From: Acidobacteriaceae bacterium
Lineage (GTDB): Bacteria > Acidobacteriota > Terriglobia > Terriglobales > Acidobacteriaceae
Direction of reading: 5' to 3'
Length of the DNA: 64,000 nt
Assembly: GCA_028283625.1 (NCBI GenBank)
Contig: JAPWKG010000004.1
Location: 1 to 64,000, forward strand
The notes beneath the pieces are model-generated. The model was not told where the DNA came from and searched no databases. It worked only from the letters and a program-made list of their open reading frames with translations. Positions 52,729 through 63,505 of the stretch are shown here, piece after piece. Both the position numbers and the translations under genes were made by a program. The stretch's first letter is position 1. Each line of letters starts with the position of its first letter.

Positions 52729-54165
52729 TTAGGCAAACGGGCGTAGCTTTTCTTCGCTCGGAGCAGTGGTCATGAGGCTGACGATCAGCAGGCTGAGGAC
52801 CGAGAGCAGCATCGCCGGCAGAATAGCATCGCGCTGGGCGAGCACCTGGGGAAGATGAGGGGTCAGATACTGCCATCCCACGGTAACGGCCGTTCCGGCC
52901 GCGATGGACGCCACGGCTCCGGCTGAGGTGGCGCGCTTCCAGAAGAAAGCCGCGAGAACCACCGGTGTCAGGCCGGCGGCATAAATCGTGTAGGCGTAAA
53001 GGCTCATCGCGAGCACGCTCTTGATGTGCAGCGCTTGAAGGAGCGCCCAGAGGCCGAGCAGAACGACCATGAAGCGCGAGACCGCGAGAATCTCTTTGTT
53101 GCCTGCCTCGGGGCGCATATAGCGCACGAAGAGATCATTGACGATGTTGGTCGCGGGCGAGAAGAGGTAGTTGTTCGCTGTGGAGACGACCTTGGCAAAG
53201 ATGGAGCCAACCAGCAACGCGCCAAGAACAGAGAGGACGGGGGAGCCATTGAAGGCGTGCGTCGCGGTGTAGGCGAGAATCTCGCGTGGGTGCTCGGAAA
53301 CTTCTCCGGTACGGAAGAGCGCGGAGCCCGCTACCGCTACGCCAACGATAACGGTTTCCAGAACAACTGTTCCGAACATCCATCCGCCGACGGCTAGTGT
53401 TGCATCGCGTTCCGTTTTGGCGGAGAAGAACTTCTGGTACATCGATTGGTTGCCGAGCATGAGCAGGCAGGTGGGGAGGAAGAGTTCGGCTGCGTTGATG
53501 GGGTGAATGTCGCCGAAGAGCTGGAAGTGGGTTGCGGGCAGCGCTGCATGAACGCCACTCCATCCTCCCGCCAGATGAATGAGCACGGGGAGCGCCACGA
53601 TCAGCGTCACGGTGGCGAGCATACCGATCACTACATCCATATAGGCCACCGAGCCCATGCCCGCGATCGCGGTGAAAACGATGACGAAGCCCGCGAGAAT
53701 GTACGCGCCGTTGGTGGAGGAGATGGACGGGAAGATGAGATGGATAATGTCCCCGCCGCCGATGAACTGGTAGCTGGTGATGGCCGTGTAGGTGAAGAGC
53801 ACGGCGATGACGCTGAGCAAGCGCGCAGTCTGGTTATAGCGCGACTCCAGCATGTCTGGAATGGTGAACTGCGCGAACTTACGCGCACGCGGCGCGATGA
53901 AGTAGATCAGCAGCAGACCTGCCCATCCACCTGCGGCCTGCCAGAGTGCAGCAAATCCATGCTTGTACGCGTTTTCAGCGCCTCCCAGAAGGGAGCCCGA
54001 GCCGATCCAGCTGGAGAGCAGCGTGAAGACCAGCACAAAGGCGGGCAGGGAACGCCCTGCAACCAGGTAATCGGCCTTGGTCTTAACTTTGCCAAGCCGG
54101 GCGAGAGACACGCCAAGCAGCGTGACAACAATGAGACCGAGAACAATTGCGTAAAGAGGATTCAT
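52729..54165 (-). CDS. Sodium:solute symporter (SSF family)
   Basis: 478 residues with 12-13 predicted helices. YLVAGRSLPAFVLVFTLLSS (helix 1-2, with the sodium-site region), FWKRATSAGAVASIAAGTAV and LLGLWALLQALHIKSVL are typical of SSF proteins. These use the Na+ gradient to import sugars, amino acids, organic acids or choline; the substrate is not evident. TAGAAT lies 12 nt before the ATG on the minus strand. It stands between typA and the DUF1440 gene, all on the minus strand. Confidence 0.87.
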   Translation of the reverse strand: MNPLYAIVLGLIVVTLLGVSLARLGKVKTKADYLVAGRSLPAFVLVFTLLSSWIGSGSLLGGAENAYKHGFAALWQAAGGWAGLLLIYFIAPRARKFAQFTIPDMLESRYNQTARLLSVIAVLFTYTAITSYQFIGGGDIIHLIFPSISSTNGAYILAGFVIVFTAIAGMGSVAYMDVVIGMLATVTLIVALPVLIHLAGGWSGVHAALPATHFQLFGDIHPINAAELFLPTCLLMLGNQSMYQKFFSAKTERDATLAVGGWMFGTVVLETVIVGVAVAGSALFRTGEVSEHPREILAYTATHAFNGSPVLSVLGALLVGSIFAKVVSTANNYLFSPATNIVNDLFVRYMRPEAGNKEILAVSRFMVVLLGLWALLQALHIKSVLAMSLYAYTIYAAGLTPVVLAAFFWKRATSAGAVASIAAGTAVTVGWQYLTPHLPQVLAQRDAILPAMLLSVLSLLIVSLMTTAPSEEKLRPFA

Positions 54166-54232
54166 GCCGGTGCGCTCATTCTAGCGTCTGGAAGCGTATC
54201 GATAAACGCGCGTTTTGTGCGGAATTCGATAC

Positions 54233-54266
54233 AAAAGGCCAGCGGCCTCCCGAAGGAGGCCGCTGG
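54233..54266 (-). terminator. Terminator of typA (minus strand)
   Basis: CCAGCGGCCTCC (54239-54250) and GGAGGCCGCTGG (54255-54266) pair perfectly around CGAA. On the minus strand the stem is followed by CCTTTTG. Confidence 0.75.
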
Positions 54267-54286
54267 GGATACAGGTGTTTTGAGGC

Positions 54287-56110
<1,824 letters not shown>

Positions 56111-56239
56111 AACTTGGAAATCCTTGTCTGGACGCGCCTTGACGGACGGAACGGAACCGGCTCCGTATCTAAACTGGGCTTTTCGCGCGTCAGTATTAGT
56201 TTATCGCAGCCGATGGGGCTGCTGCCGGGGTTACTGGCC

Positions 56240-56245
56240 TATACT
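56240..56245 (+). promoter_or_regulatory. -10-like hexamer TATACT before the ATP-grasp gene
   Basis: TATACT, then 11 nt, then ATG at 56257, giving a leader of about 5 nt. No Shine-Dalgarno is present. Confidence 0.4.
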
Positions 56246-56256
56246 GTCCCCACTCT

Positions 56257-57738
56257 ATGGACAAAACCCTGTCTTCGGAAGCCGCCGCACTTCAGCCGTC
56301 CCAGATCTCTTCGTTGGCCAACTATCGTCTGGACGAAGCCTACGACGAGATGTTTTCCGGCGAAAACGTGTTGCGCTCGCATTATGACCCGCTCTTGCAG
56401 CACTTTGCCGAGCTGCCCCCGGATGAGGTTCAGCGGCGCAAACAGTCCGCAGATCTGAGTTTTTTGAATCAGGGCATCACCTTTACGGTCTACGGCCGGG
56501 AAGAAGGAACGGAGAAGATTTTTCCCTACGATCTTCTGCCCCGCATCATTACCTCCGCGGAGTGGGCCCGGGTGGAACGCGGGCTGACGCAGCGCATTAC
56601 GGCACTCAACCTTTTTTTAAAAGATATTTACAACGAGGGCCGGATTCTGAAAGACAACGTGGTACCGCGCGAGCTGGTCTACGCCTGTCCGCAGTACCGC
56701 CGCCAGATGATGGGGCTGCAGGTGCCGCGCAACGTTTACGTCGCCATCTGTGGAACGGACCTGATCCGGATGCAGAGCGGTGAGTTCGTGGTGCTGGAGG
56801 ACAATCTGCGCGTGCCGTCGGGCGTGAGCTATATGCTGACCAACCGGCGCGTGATGAAGCGCATCTTCCCGCAGCTCTTCCGCCATTACAACGTGCGTCC
56901 GATTGAGCATTACACGCAGGTTCTTTTGAGCACATTGCGCTCGCTGGCACCGGAAGGCCGGCCGGAGCCAAATATCGTGCTGCTTTCTCCGGGGGTCTTC
57001 AACTCCGCCTACTTTGAACATGCGTATCTGGCGCGCCAGATGGGCATTGAGCTGGTCGAAGGCAGAGACCTCGTCGTACACGACAATATCTGCTACATGC
57101 GCACAACCAGCGGTCTGCGTCGCGTGGATGTGATCTACCGCCGCGTGGACGATGACTTTATCGACCCGCTTTCTTTCCGTCCGGATTCGATTCTCGGGGT
57201 TGCGGGCATCTTCAACGCGTACCGCGCGGGCAACGTCACGCTGGCGAACGCCTTCGGTACAGGCGTCGCGGACGACAAGGCGCTGTATGCCTTTGTGCCG
57301 GCGATCATCAAGTACTACCTGGGCGAAGATCCGATTCTGAACAACGTGGAAACGTATCTTTGCACCATCGATAAGCAGCGTGAGCACGTGTTGGCGAACC
57401 TTGACAAGCTGGTAGTGAAGGCGGTGGGAGAGTCCGGTGGCTACGGCATGTTGATCGGTCCGCACGCCACGCCGAAGGAGCGTGCGCTCTTTGCGGAGAA
57501 GATCAAGGCCAATCCGCGCAACTACATTGCGCAGCCAACGATCTCCTTCTCGCGCGCCCCGTGCCTGATCGGCGACGAGCTGGAGCCGCGGCACGTCGAT
57601 CTGCGGCCCTACGTGCTCTACGGCGATAAGGTGACCATCGTTCCAGGTGGCCTGACGCGTGTGGCTCTTACGCGAGGCTCGCTGGTGGTGAACAGCTCGC
57701 AGGGCGGCGGCTCGAAGGATACCTGGGTGCTGAGCTAG
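56257..57738 (+). CDS. Circularly permuted ATP-grasp type 2 family protein (DUF404/DUF407-like)
   Basis: 493 residues. Diagnostic blocks: [92 protein letters not shown] and the C-terminal [20 protein letters not shown]. The fold suggests an ATP-dependent ligase joining a carboxylate to an amine through an acyl-phosphate. In many bacteria it lies directly before the alpha-E and transglutaminase genes, and comparative genomics has proposed that the set makes or modifies peptides. Here a nucleoside-hydrolase-like gene is inserted after it. The real substrate is unknown. Confidence 0.88.
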   Translation: MDKTLSSEAAALQPSQISSLANYRLDEAYDEMFSGENVLRSHYDPLLQHFAELPPDEVQRRKQSADLSFLNQGITFTVYGREEGTEKIFPYDLLPRIITSAEWARVERGLTQRITALNLFLKDIYNEGRILKDNVVPRELVYACPQYRRQMMGLQVPRNVYVAICGTDLIRMQSGEFVVLEDNLRVPSGVSYMLTNRRVMKRIFPQLFRHYNVRPIEHYTQVLLSTLRSLAPEGRPEPNIVLLSPGVFNSAYFEHAYLARQMGIELVEGRDLVVHDNICYMRTTSGLRRVDVIYRRVDDDFIDPLSFRPDSILGVAGIFNAYRAGNVTLANAFGTGVADDKALYAFVPAIIKYYLGEDPILNNVETYLCTIDKQREHVLANLDKLVVKAVGESGGYGMLIGPHATPKERALFAEKIKANPRNYIAQPTISFSRAPCLIGDELEPRHVDLRPYVLYGDKVTIVPGGLTRVALTRGSLVVNSSQGGGSKDTWVLS

Positions 57739-57817
57739 GGCGCGCGCTGCATGCTTCTGCGCGGCGTAACCATGGACGAATTTGCGTGCGGCGGCACGGT
57801 CAGGTCGGCCGTGCCTG

Positions 57818-57823
57818 TATGAT
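57818..57823 (+). promoter_or_regulatory. -10-like hexamer TATGAT, 7 nt before the nucleoside-hydrolase-like start
   Basis: TATGAT, CGCCGCA, ATG at 57831. Its presence suggests the inserted gene has its own promoter. A GGCACGG/CCGTGCC stem lies just upstream, near 57793-57815. Confidence 0.4.
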
Positions 57824-57830
57824 CGCCGCA

Positions 57831-58919
57831 ATGATCTCCTTCTTTCGCTCGTGGATAGCGCCGGCGCTGTTTGCCTGCGCGATGACGGCTTCGGCGCAAC
57901 AGCAGCGCATGGTCCTGATCGACCAGGATGGTTCCGGGCCGGGTGGCTCGAACCAGATGGCGATGATGGTGCTGCTGCAGTCCCCTGAGGCCAAGGTGCT
58001 GGGCATCACCATGGTGAGCGGTAACGCGTGGGAGCCGGAAGAGGTGGCGCATACGCTGCGAATGCTGGAGCTGATTCATCGCACGGATGTTCCGGTTGTG
58101 CCCGGCGCGGTGTATCCGCTGGTGCGCGATGAGCAGGAGGCCCGGCTGGAGAAGCCGCTCTACGGCACGATTCCCTGGTATGGCGCGTGGGGGGATCTGG
58201 ACGAGCACACAAGCCGGCAAAAGTATCATCCTGCGATGGAGGTGCCGCCGCTGCCGGAGGGCAACCCCACTACCAAGCCGCTGAACGAAGATGCGGCTCA
58301 CTTTCTCATCCGTCAGGTGCATGCGCATCCGCATCAGGTCACCATTTATGCCGCAGGTCCGTTGACCAACATTGCGCTGGCACTCAGGATCGATCCGGAG
58401 TTTGCAGAGCTGAGCCAGGGCATCGTCCTGATGGGCGGAAGCCTCTCGCCGGTGACGAGCGATCCGGAGTTTTCTACGCATCCGCGCCACGAGTTCAACT
58501 TCTGGTTCGATCCTGAAGCGGCGCACATGACGCTGCGTGCGCACTGGCCGCGTATTGATCTGACGACGACCGACATCAGCGTGAAGACACAGTTTACCGA
58601 GCAGATGCTGGCGCAGATTGGCACCTCGCACGAGCCCGCCGCGCAGTATCTGGTGAAGTGGACTGGAGAGTTCTATTACCTGTGGGACGAATTGGAGGCT
58701 GCGGCCTGGCTCGATCCGAAGATCATTACCCGGGAGCGTGAGCTGTACGTTGATGTGGATCTGAATCGCGGCCCTAATTATGGCGATACGCTCACATGGA
58801 CAAAAGCCAATAAGCCGCAGCTGGATATGCCTCTGGTGCATGTGCAGGAGGATCTGGACACGGCACGCTTCTACAAACTTTTTGTGGAGTTGATGAAGGC
58901 ACCGCCGCAAAAGCCGTAG
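57831..58919 (+). CDS. Secreted nucleoside-hydrolase-like protein
   Basis: 362 residues with a signal peptide (about 1-22, TASA). The fold marks are VLIDQDGSGPGGSNQMAMMV at the N-terminus, TMVSGNAWEPEEVAHTLRML, AAGPLTNIALALRIDP and VLMGGS. Inosine/uridine-type nucleoside hydrolases split the N-glycosidic bond with a Ca2+ bound by a DxDxGxDD motif; here the DD pair is replaced (GGSNQ), so metal binding or activity may differ. Export is unusual for this class. It is inserted between the ATP-grasp and alpha-E genes, which are normally adjacent. ATG 57831 gives a clean signal peptide; 57819 is an alternative. Confidence 0.78.
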   Translation: MISFFRSWIAPALFACAMTASAQQQRMVLIDQDGSGPGGSNQMAMMVLLQSPEAKVLGITMVSGNAWEPEEVAHTLRMLELIHRTDVPVVPGAVYPLVRDEQEARLEKPLYGTIPWYGAWGDLDEHTSRQKYHPAMEVPPLPEGNPTTKPLNEDAAHFLIRQVHAHPHQVTIYAAGPLTNIALALRIDPEFAELSQGIVLMGGSLSPVTSDPEFSTHPRHEFNFWFDPEAAHMTLRAHWPRIDLTTTDISVKTQFTEQMLAQIGTSHEPAAQYLVKWTGEFYYLWDELEAAAWLDPKIITRERELYVDVDLNRGPNYGDTLTWTKANKPQLDMPLVHVQEDLDTARFYKLFVELMKAPPQKP

Positions 58920-58984
58920 AGCTGCTCCTCCTCTGGTACATTCAAACCACGCACCCTGTAATCGCGTTGTAAAGGACTCCGCCC

Positions 58985-59971
58985 ATGCTTTCTCGCGTTG
59001 CCGATTCGCTCTACTGGATGTCGCGCTACCTTGAGCGTGCCGAGCATACCGCGCGTCTGCTGGACGTGAACCTGAACCTGATGCTGGATGAGGGTCCCGA
59101 GCGTGCAGGGCATCGCTGGGAGCGTTTTCTTTCCTCATTGGGGCGGCCGAAGAACGTGAAGTGGGATGGCAATCCGTATGAGCTGACCCATGCGATGACC
59201 TTCGACACCAAGAACCATGCTTCCGTGCTGAGCTGCATCATGCGTGCTCGTGAAAACGCCCGGCATGTGCGTGAGCAGATCTCTACGGAACAGTGGCACC
59301 GGTTGAATTCGCTGTATCTGGAGGTGACGCGTCCGGAACTGCGCACGCTGATGCAGGCCGAAGCGCAACAGCCTACGGGCGATGCTCCGGCAGCTTTCCT
59401 CCAGCGCGTGATGGATGCGATCCATGAGTTTCAGGGCGTGACGGATTCGACGATGTCGCATGGGGAAGGCTGGCACTTTATCCAGACCGGACGGTTCCTG
59501 GAGCGTGCCAATGCCACGGCGTTGCTGCTGGAGGCGTATCAGGCCGATCTGTGGGCTTTGCCCGAGCGCGGTATCGAAGGCAATGAGTATTTGGAGTGGA
59601 TGGGACTGCTTCGTTCCGCCACTGCGTTTGAAGCCTATTGCAAGGTATATACGGCGGATCTTTCGCCGGAAAAAATTCTGGAGTTTGTGCTGCTCGACGA
59701 AGAGTTTCCGCACTCGATTCGTTTTTCAATCGAGCGAGTACGAGTGGCGCTGGATCACATTCAGGCAGATGCAGGGGGCACGCGCGCGGAGAACTTGCGC
59801 CGTATCTCGGGCCGCATTAGCGCACAGCTTGGCTATGCAAGCGTGGAAGAAATTTTGATGGGCAACACGGTGGAGTATCTGCGCAGCATTCAACAGCAAT
59901 GCTCCACGATCCATGAGGCGATTTATCACCTGTACATGGATTATTCAATTCAAGTCGCACTGGCAGGCTGA
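58985..59971 (+). CDS. Alpha-E domain protein
   Basis: 328 residues, almost entirely helical. MLSRVADSLYWMSRYLERAEHT at the N-terminus, the GEGWHFIQTGRFLERANATA block in the middle and LLDEEFPHSIRFSIERVRVA late in the chain are hallmarks of the alpha-E family. The repeated [YF]xxRxxER helices carry conserved Arg and Glu. It always travels with ATP-grasp and transglutaminase-like partners; function unknown, perhaps a scaffold or peptide-binding enzyme of the set. The transglutaminase gene follows after 47 nt. Confidence 0.9.
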   Translation: MLSRVADSLYWMSRYLERAEHTARLLDVNLNLMLDEGPERAGHRWERFLSSLGRPKNVKWDGNPYELTHAMTFDTKNHASVLSCIMRARENARHVREQISTEQWHRLNSLYLEVTRPELRTLMQAEAQQPTGDAPAAFLQRVMDAIHEFQGVTDSTMSHGEGWHFIQTGRFLERANATALLLEAYQADLWALPERGIEGNEYLEWMGLLRSATAFEAYCKVYTADLSPEKILEFVLLDEEFPHSIRFSIERVRVALDHIQADAGGTRAENLRRISGRISAQLGYASVEEILMGNTVEYLRSIQQQCSTIHEAIYHLYMDYSIQVALAG

Positions 59972-60018
59972 GCTGTATCGCAAGACCGCAACGAAAAGAA
60001 GAGGAAGTGCAGGACCGT

Positions 60019-61032
60019 ATGTCGCAGTGGTTGTACCCGGAGACGCCGATGTATTACTCGATCCGCCACCTTACCAAGTTTGCGTATACGTCGCCGGTGA
60101 GTGAAAGCATTATGGAGACGCGCATGCATCCGCGTTCAGATGCGATGCAACGCTGTCTTACCTTTCACCTCTCGGTTTCGCCGCGTTGTCGTGTGTTCAG
60201 TTACCGGGATCACCTGAACAATCACATTCATCACTTCGATATTCCGGAGCAGCATGCGCAACTGGTCATTGTGGCTGAGGCGCTGGTGGAGATGCAGCCA
60301 CATCCTGAGGTTCCTGCTTCGCTTCCGGAGGGTGCCTGGGCGGTGCTGGACAAGCTGTTGTGCGAAGGCGACTACTGGGAGATGTTGCTGCCCAGCGAGT
60401 TTTGCGTGAAGACCGAAGCGTTGGATCAGCTGGCCGTTGAGTTGCAGCTGGACCGGCGTGACGATCCGTTGACGACGCTACACCGGTTGAATCAGCAGCT
60501 CTATACGGCGTTTGACTACAGGCCGAAGACGACCAAGGCGGATTCGCCGATCGATCTGGCGCTGACCGCACGCGGCGGCGTATGCCAGGACTTTGCGCAC
60601 ATCATGATCGCCCTGGTCCGCAACTATCTCAGAATTCCGTGCCGTTATGTTTCGGGTTATCTGTACCACGGCGCGCAGTTCAAGGACCGCTCCGACGATC
60701 AGGCGACCCACGCCTGGGTTGAGGTGCTGCTGCCTGAGCTGGGTTGGGTTGGCTTCGATCCGACGAACAACCTTGTCGCCGGAGATCGTCATATTCGAAC
60801 GGCGATCGGGCGCGATTACTCGGATGTTCCTCCGACGCACGGCGTTTTCCGCGGACGCACGGAGAGCACGCTGAGTGTTGCCGTACGGGTAGAACCGAGC
60901 GAGGGCACGCCTTCGCTTGATCGCGAGCTTCCGGTGCCGGATGACTGGGTCATTCTGGTAGAGAAGGCACAGGCTGTTCCTGAACCTCCGTTACCGCGTC
61001 TCAGGCAACTGCAGCAGGCGCAGCAACAGTAG
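60019..61032 (+). CDS. Transglutaminase-like cysteine protease-fold protein
   Basis: 337 residues. An N-terminal beta-domain (about 11-100, YSIRHLTKFAYTSPVSESIM) precedes the transglutaminase core with the triad Cys189 (GGVCQDFAH), His231 (THAWVE) and Asp247 (GFDPTNN). Members act as proteases or amide-forming enzymes; in this gene set it is thought to cleave or cross-link the product of the ATP-grasp ligase. No signal peptide or membrane helix, so it is cytoplasmic. ATG 60019 has CAGGA 4 nt upstream; ATG 60049 (YYSIRH) and GTG 60007 are alternatives. The C-terminus is Gln-rich (LRQLQQAQQQ). Confidence 0.88.
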   Translation: MSQWLYPETPMYYSIRHLTKFAYTSPVSESIMETRMHPRSDAMQRCLTFHLSVSPRCRVFSYRDHLNNHIHHFDIPEQHAQLVIVAEALVEMQPHPEVPASLPEGAWAVLDKLLCEGDYWEMLLPSEFCVKTEALDQLAVELQLDRRDDPLTTLHRLNQQLYTAFDYRPKTTKADSPIDLALTARGGVCQDFAHIMIALVRNYLRIPCRYVSGYLYHGAQFKDRSDDQATHAWVEVLLPELGWVGFDPTNNLVAGDRHIRTAIGRDYSDVPPTHGVFRGRTESTLSVAVRVEPSEGTPSLDRELPVPDDWVILVEKAQAVPEPPLPRLRQLQQAQQQ

Positions 61033-61038
61033 ACATTC

Positions 61039-62907
61039 TTACCGCTCGATACGCCCGCTTGAGCGGCGCCAGACGACGCGTACCTGCTCGCGCCAGCGCT
61101 CGTCGAGCGCCAGCAGTTGCCACTCCACCTGTGGCGAAAGGTAGCGTAATACTGTTTCGGTTGCGGGATGAATATGCAGCGCCGGCGCGATGAGGTAGAG
61201 CCTCGGCGGCAAGGGCGAAAGCGCGATGCCGTGGAAGTATCCGTGCCGCTGAAACTCACCGTATCCAGAGGCTGGAGTGCCTGGCGCCAGATGATGCGCA
61301 CGGATGCGCAGCCAGTAGTCGAGGCCCTGGAGAGCCAGGTGCAGATCTTCGCTGGCCTTGAGTTCGATCACTGCAAGCCTGCCGTCCAGCGTGATGCCGA
61401 GCAGGTCGAGCATGCCGCGGTCGGACGCTCCGGCGATGACGGGAACCTGCGCATAGAGAAAACGAGGGTCGAAGTGGGGGACGACACGCGCGCCTGAGGA
61501 GGGCTCCTGGAGTGGGGGGAGCGCCCGGTTGCCAAAGTTTTCGGAGTCCTCTGAATCCTTGAAATTCTTCTCGCGTGTATCGGTGCCGTCTGGCGGTGCG
61601 GGTGCCAGAGAGCGAGTGAGAGGCGCAAGGTTGGTCCGCAGGACAGACTCCAGCCAGCGTTCCGGGGCTGCTCGATAGAGAGAATCCTGTGCCGGGTTGC
61701 GCAATGTGTGGCGCCGCAGCCCCGGTTGTGTGCGTGTGTGTGCCGAGGAGGTTGTTTGTGTGCCGATGCGTCGCGCGAGTGTGGTTCCACGTAACGGAAG
61801 CGGAGCGTGGTGCGTGATTGCACGGCGCCTCTGGAAGAGATCCCGCAGGTGCTCCCGCACGGTCTCGCGGCTTTGTGGCGTTACGAGGGTTTCTTCGCGG
61901 CCTGTGCCGGCGCTCAGCACCACGGCATGAGCAAAGCTGCCGGGAAGCGTTTCGATGCGTGCGCGAGCGAACTCAAACCCATGCAGCAGGAAGGCAAGCT
62001 CGGTAGAGGAGCGAAGGTGCTGCTCGACACGGATTTCTTCTCCCGGTGGAATGAGCGAGAGTATCTGTGCGATGGCATCGGCGAAGCGTTCACGCGCTGC
62101 TTCTTGCTGGGGGCGGTGGATCAGATGGGTACGAAGGTTGCCGGTATCGGCGAGGTCGCGTTCCCTGAGCGTTTCCTCAAGCTCATCGAACTCATAGAGC
62201 TGCCAGCTTGCTGCCTGCGAATTGAGCCAGGCCATGCGGGAAAGGGTGAGCATGGCTTTGCCGCGTGGAACGACGACGCGTAGCCCGGCGATGACGCGGC
62301 GGCCATTGCCCTGCCTGCGGCAGGCATCCAGCCAGAGAATGCCCGCGGTGAGGATGCCGTCGATGAGTGTTGTGGTCTCGTGCGCGTTGATGCCAATAAC
62401 GGCATGCGCTCGCTTGCCGGTGAGCTGCAGCCCGCGGGCATAGGCCGGCCCAAAGCTCTGTTCCAGATCCATGGAGGTGCGAAAGCCGGTCGGAGTTTCG
62501 CCCGGAAAGCTGCGTTCGAGAACGCGTTCGAGCAAGGAAACATAAGCGGTGCGTTGCGTCTCCCGGCTGCTGCGCTCGCGCGCCTGCACGCGAGTGGAAA
62601 GCTCCAGCAGGCGCGGCTGCGGATAGCCGAGACGCGTTGCGGAGAGCCGCAGGGAGCCGGGACGATGGCTTGCGCTGACGATGGTCCGGACGAGGCTTCG
62701 CTCGGGGCTCCATCCGTGCAGGGTGCAGCGGCCATGGTCTTCGCGTAGCTCGATGCGGTCGTTGGGAAGTTGGAAGAGAATCTTCCCACTTTCGCGCAGG
62801 ACCGCCTCGGGGTGTGCGTGGAGAAACGCTCGCACGGCAGAGACGATCGCCGCGGGAGCGGTAAGGGGTTCAGAGTCCGCGGAAGTTTCTCGAGGCGGAG
62901 GAGGCAT
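61039..62907 (-). CDS. Large protein of unknown function with a C-terminal PD-(D/E)XK nuclease signature
   Basis: 622 residues, no signal peptide or membrane helix. The C-terminal 125 residues contain Asp501 (MLDLLGI), the Glu515-x-Lys517 pair (AVIELKA) and Gln527-x3-Tyr531 (QGLDY). D-x13-ExK-x9-Q-x3-Y is the order seen in RecB-like and NucS/Mrr-like PD-(D/E)XK nucleases. The N-terminal 440 residues are basic and not recognised; they include RVVVPRGKAMLTLSRMAWLN and a helical region. A low-complexity linker (about 440-480, with DTREKNFKDSEDSENF) joins the parts. Its stop lies 6 bp from the convergent transglutaminase stop, and its start is 9 bp from the DinB-like gene, which lies upstream on the same strand. 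A role in DNA or RNA cleavage is inference. Confidence 0.75.
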   Translation of the reverse strand: MPPPPRETSADSEPLTAPAAIVSAVRAFLHAHPEAVLRESGKILFQLPNDRIELREDHGRCTLHGWSPERSLVRTIVSASHRPGSLRLSATRLGYPQPRLLELSTRVQARERSSRETQRTAYVSLLERVLERSFPGETPTGFRTSMDLEQSFGPAYARGLQLTGKRAHAVIGINAHETTTLIDGILTAGILWLDACRRQGNGRRVIAGLRVVVPRGKAMLTLSRMAWLNSQAASWQLYEFDELEETLRERDLADTGNLRTHLIHRPQQEAARERFADAIAQILSLIPPGEEIRVEQHLRSSTELAFLLHGFEFARARIETLPGSFAHAVVLSAGTGREETLVTPQSRETVREHLRDLFQRRRAITHHAPLPLRGTTLARRIGTQTTSSAHTRTQPGLRRHTLRNPAQDSLYRAAPERWLESVLRTNLAPLTRSLAPAPPDGTDTREKNFKDSEDSENFGNRALPPLQEPSSGARVVPHFDPRFLYAQVPVIAGASDRGMLDLLGITLDGRLAVIELKASEDLHLALQGLDYWLRIRAHHLAPGTPASGYGEFQRHGYFHGIALSPLPPRLYLIAPALHIHPATETVLRYLSPQVEWQLLALDERWREQVRVVWRRSSGRIER

Positions 62908-62916
62908 GGAGAAGGT

Positions 62917-63447
62917 TTACCACCGCTTGCGGCGTCGCAGGTGAGTAATGTGCGCGGTGTGATGACGAGAGTGCCAGCTGTAGAGCAGCGCCATCTGGTC
63001 GAGCGGTTGCAGACCACGCTCCGGGTGCTGTACGGCGCGCTTCCACTGCGCGGCGGTCATGGACTCCATCAGCATGACCCAGCGTGCGTGCGTATTTTCG
63101 AGGATGTCCAGAGACCACTCGACCGGCGCGTTGTAGTCGTCGAGCTTGGCATATTCGGCTTCCTTGTAGGCGAAGACGACGGGATTGTCTTCGGTGAGCG
63201 CTTTCTTGAAGCGGATCAGCGCCATGGCGTGAGAGTCTGCGACGTGGTGTACGACCTGGCGCAGCGTCCATCCGCCATCCCGGTAAGGGGTGTCGAGCTG
63301 GTCGTCGTCGAGGCGGGTGACGGCGGCGCGCAGCTGCTCGGGAAGCTCGGAGATGGTGGCGACGGCGGAAGCGAGATCGTCCGCGGAGACGGTCTCGGGT
63401 TTCTCATGCTGGCCGATGGGGAAGCGGGGATCGAATTCAGAGGTCAT
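62917..63447 (-). CDS. DinB/YfiT-family protein (BstA-like putative metal-dependent hydrolase/transferase)
   Basis: 176 residues. Three metal-binding His of the DinB fold can be placed: His in VVHHVADSH and two in SRHHTAHI. The N-terminal DPRFPIGQHEKPETVS matches YfiT of Bacillus, a bacillithiol transferase. Acidobacteria may use a different thiol, so the cofactor is uncertain. WTLRQVVHHVADSHAMALIR and the aromatic residues near 105-125 are as in YfiT. On the minus strand TACAAT lies about 33 nt before the ATG. Next to it, downstream by 9 bp, is the nuclease-like gene. Confidence 0.85.
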   Translation of the reverse strand: MTSEFDPRFPIGQHEKPETVSADDLASAVATISELPEQLRAAVTRLDDDQLDTPYRDGGWTLRQVVHHVADSHAMALIRFKKALTEDNPVVFAYKEAEYAKLDDYNAPVEWSLDILENTHARWVMLMESMTAAQWKRAVQHPERGLQPLDQMALLYSWHSRHHTAHITHLRRRKRW

Positions 63448-63492
63448 GTTGTATGAGGAAGCTTCGCTGCGATTGTAGCGTGCGGATCGCGG

Positions 63493-63498
63493 TACTCT
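63493..63498 (+). promoter_or_regulatory. -10-like hexamer TACTCT, 7 nt before the lipoprotein start
   Basis: TACTCT, GTTCGGG, ATG at 63506. Fits the leaderless pattern seen elsewhere in the window. Confidence 0.4.
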
Positions 63499-63505
63499 GT
63501 TCGGG

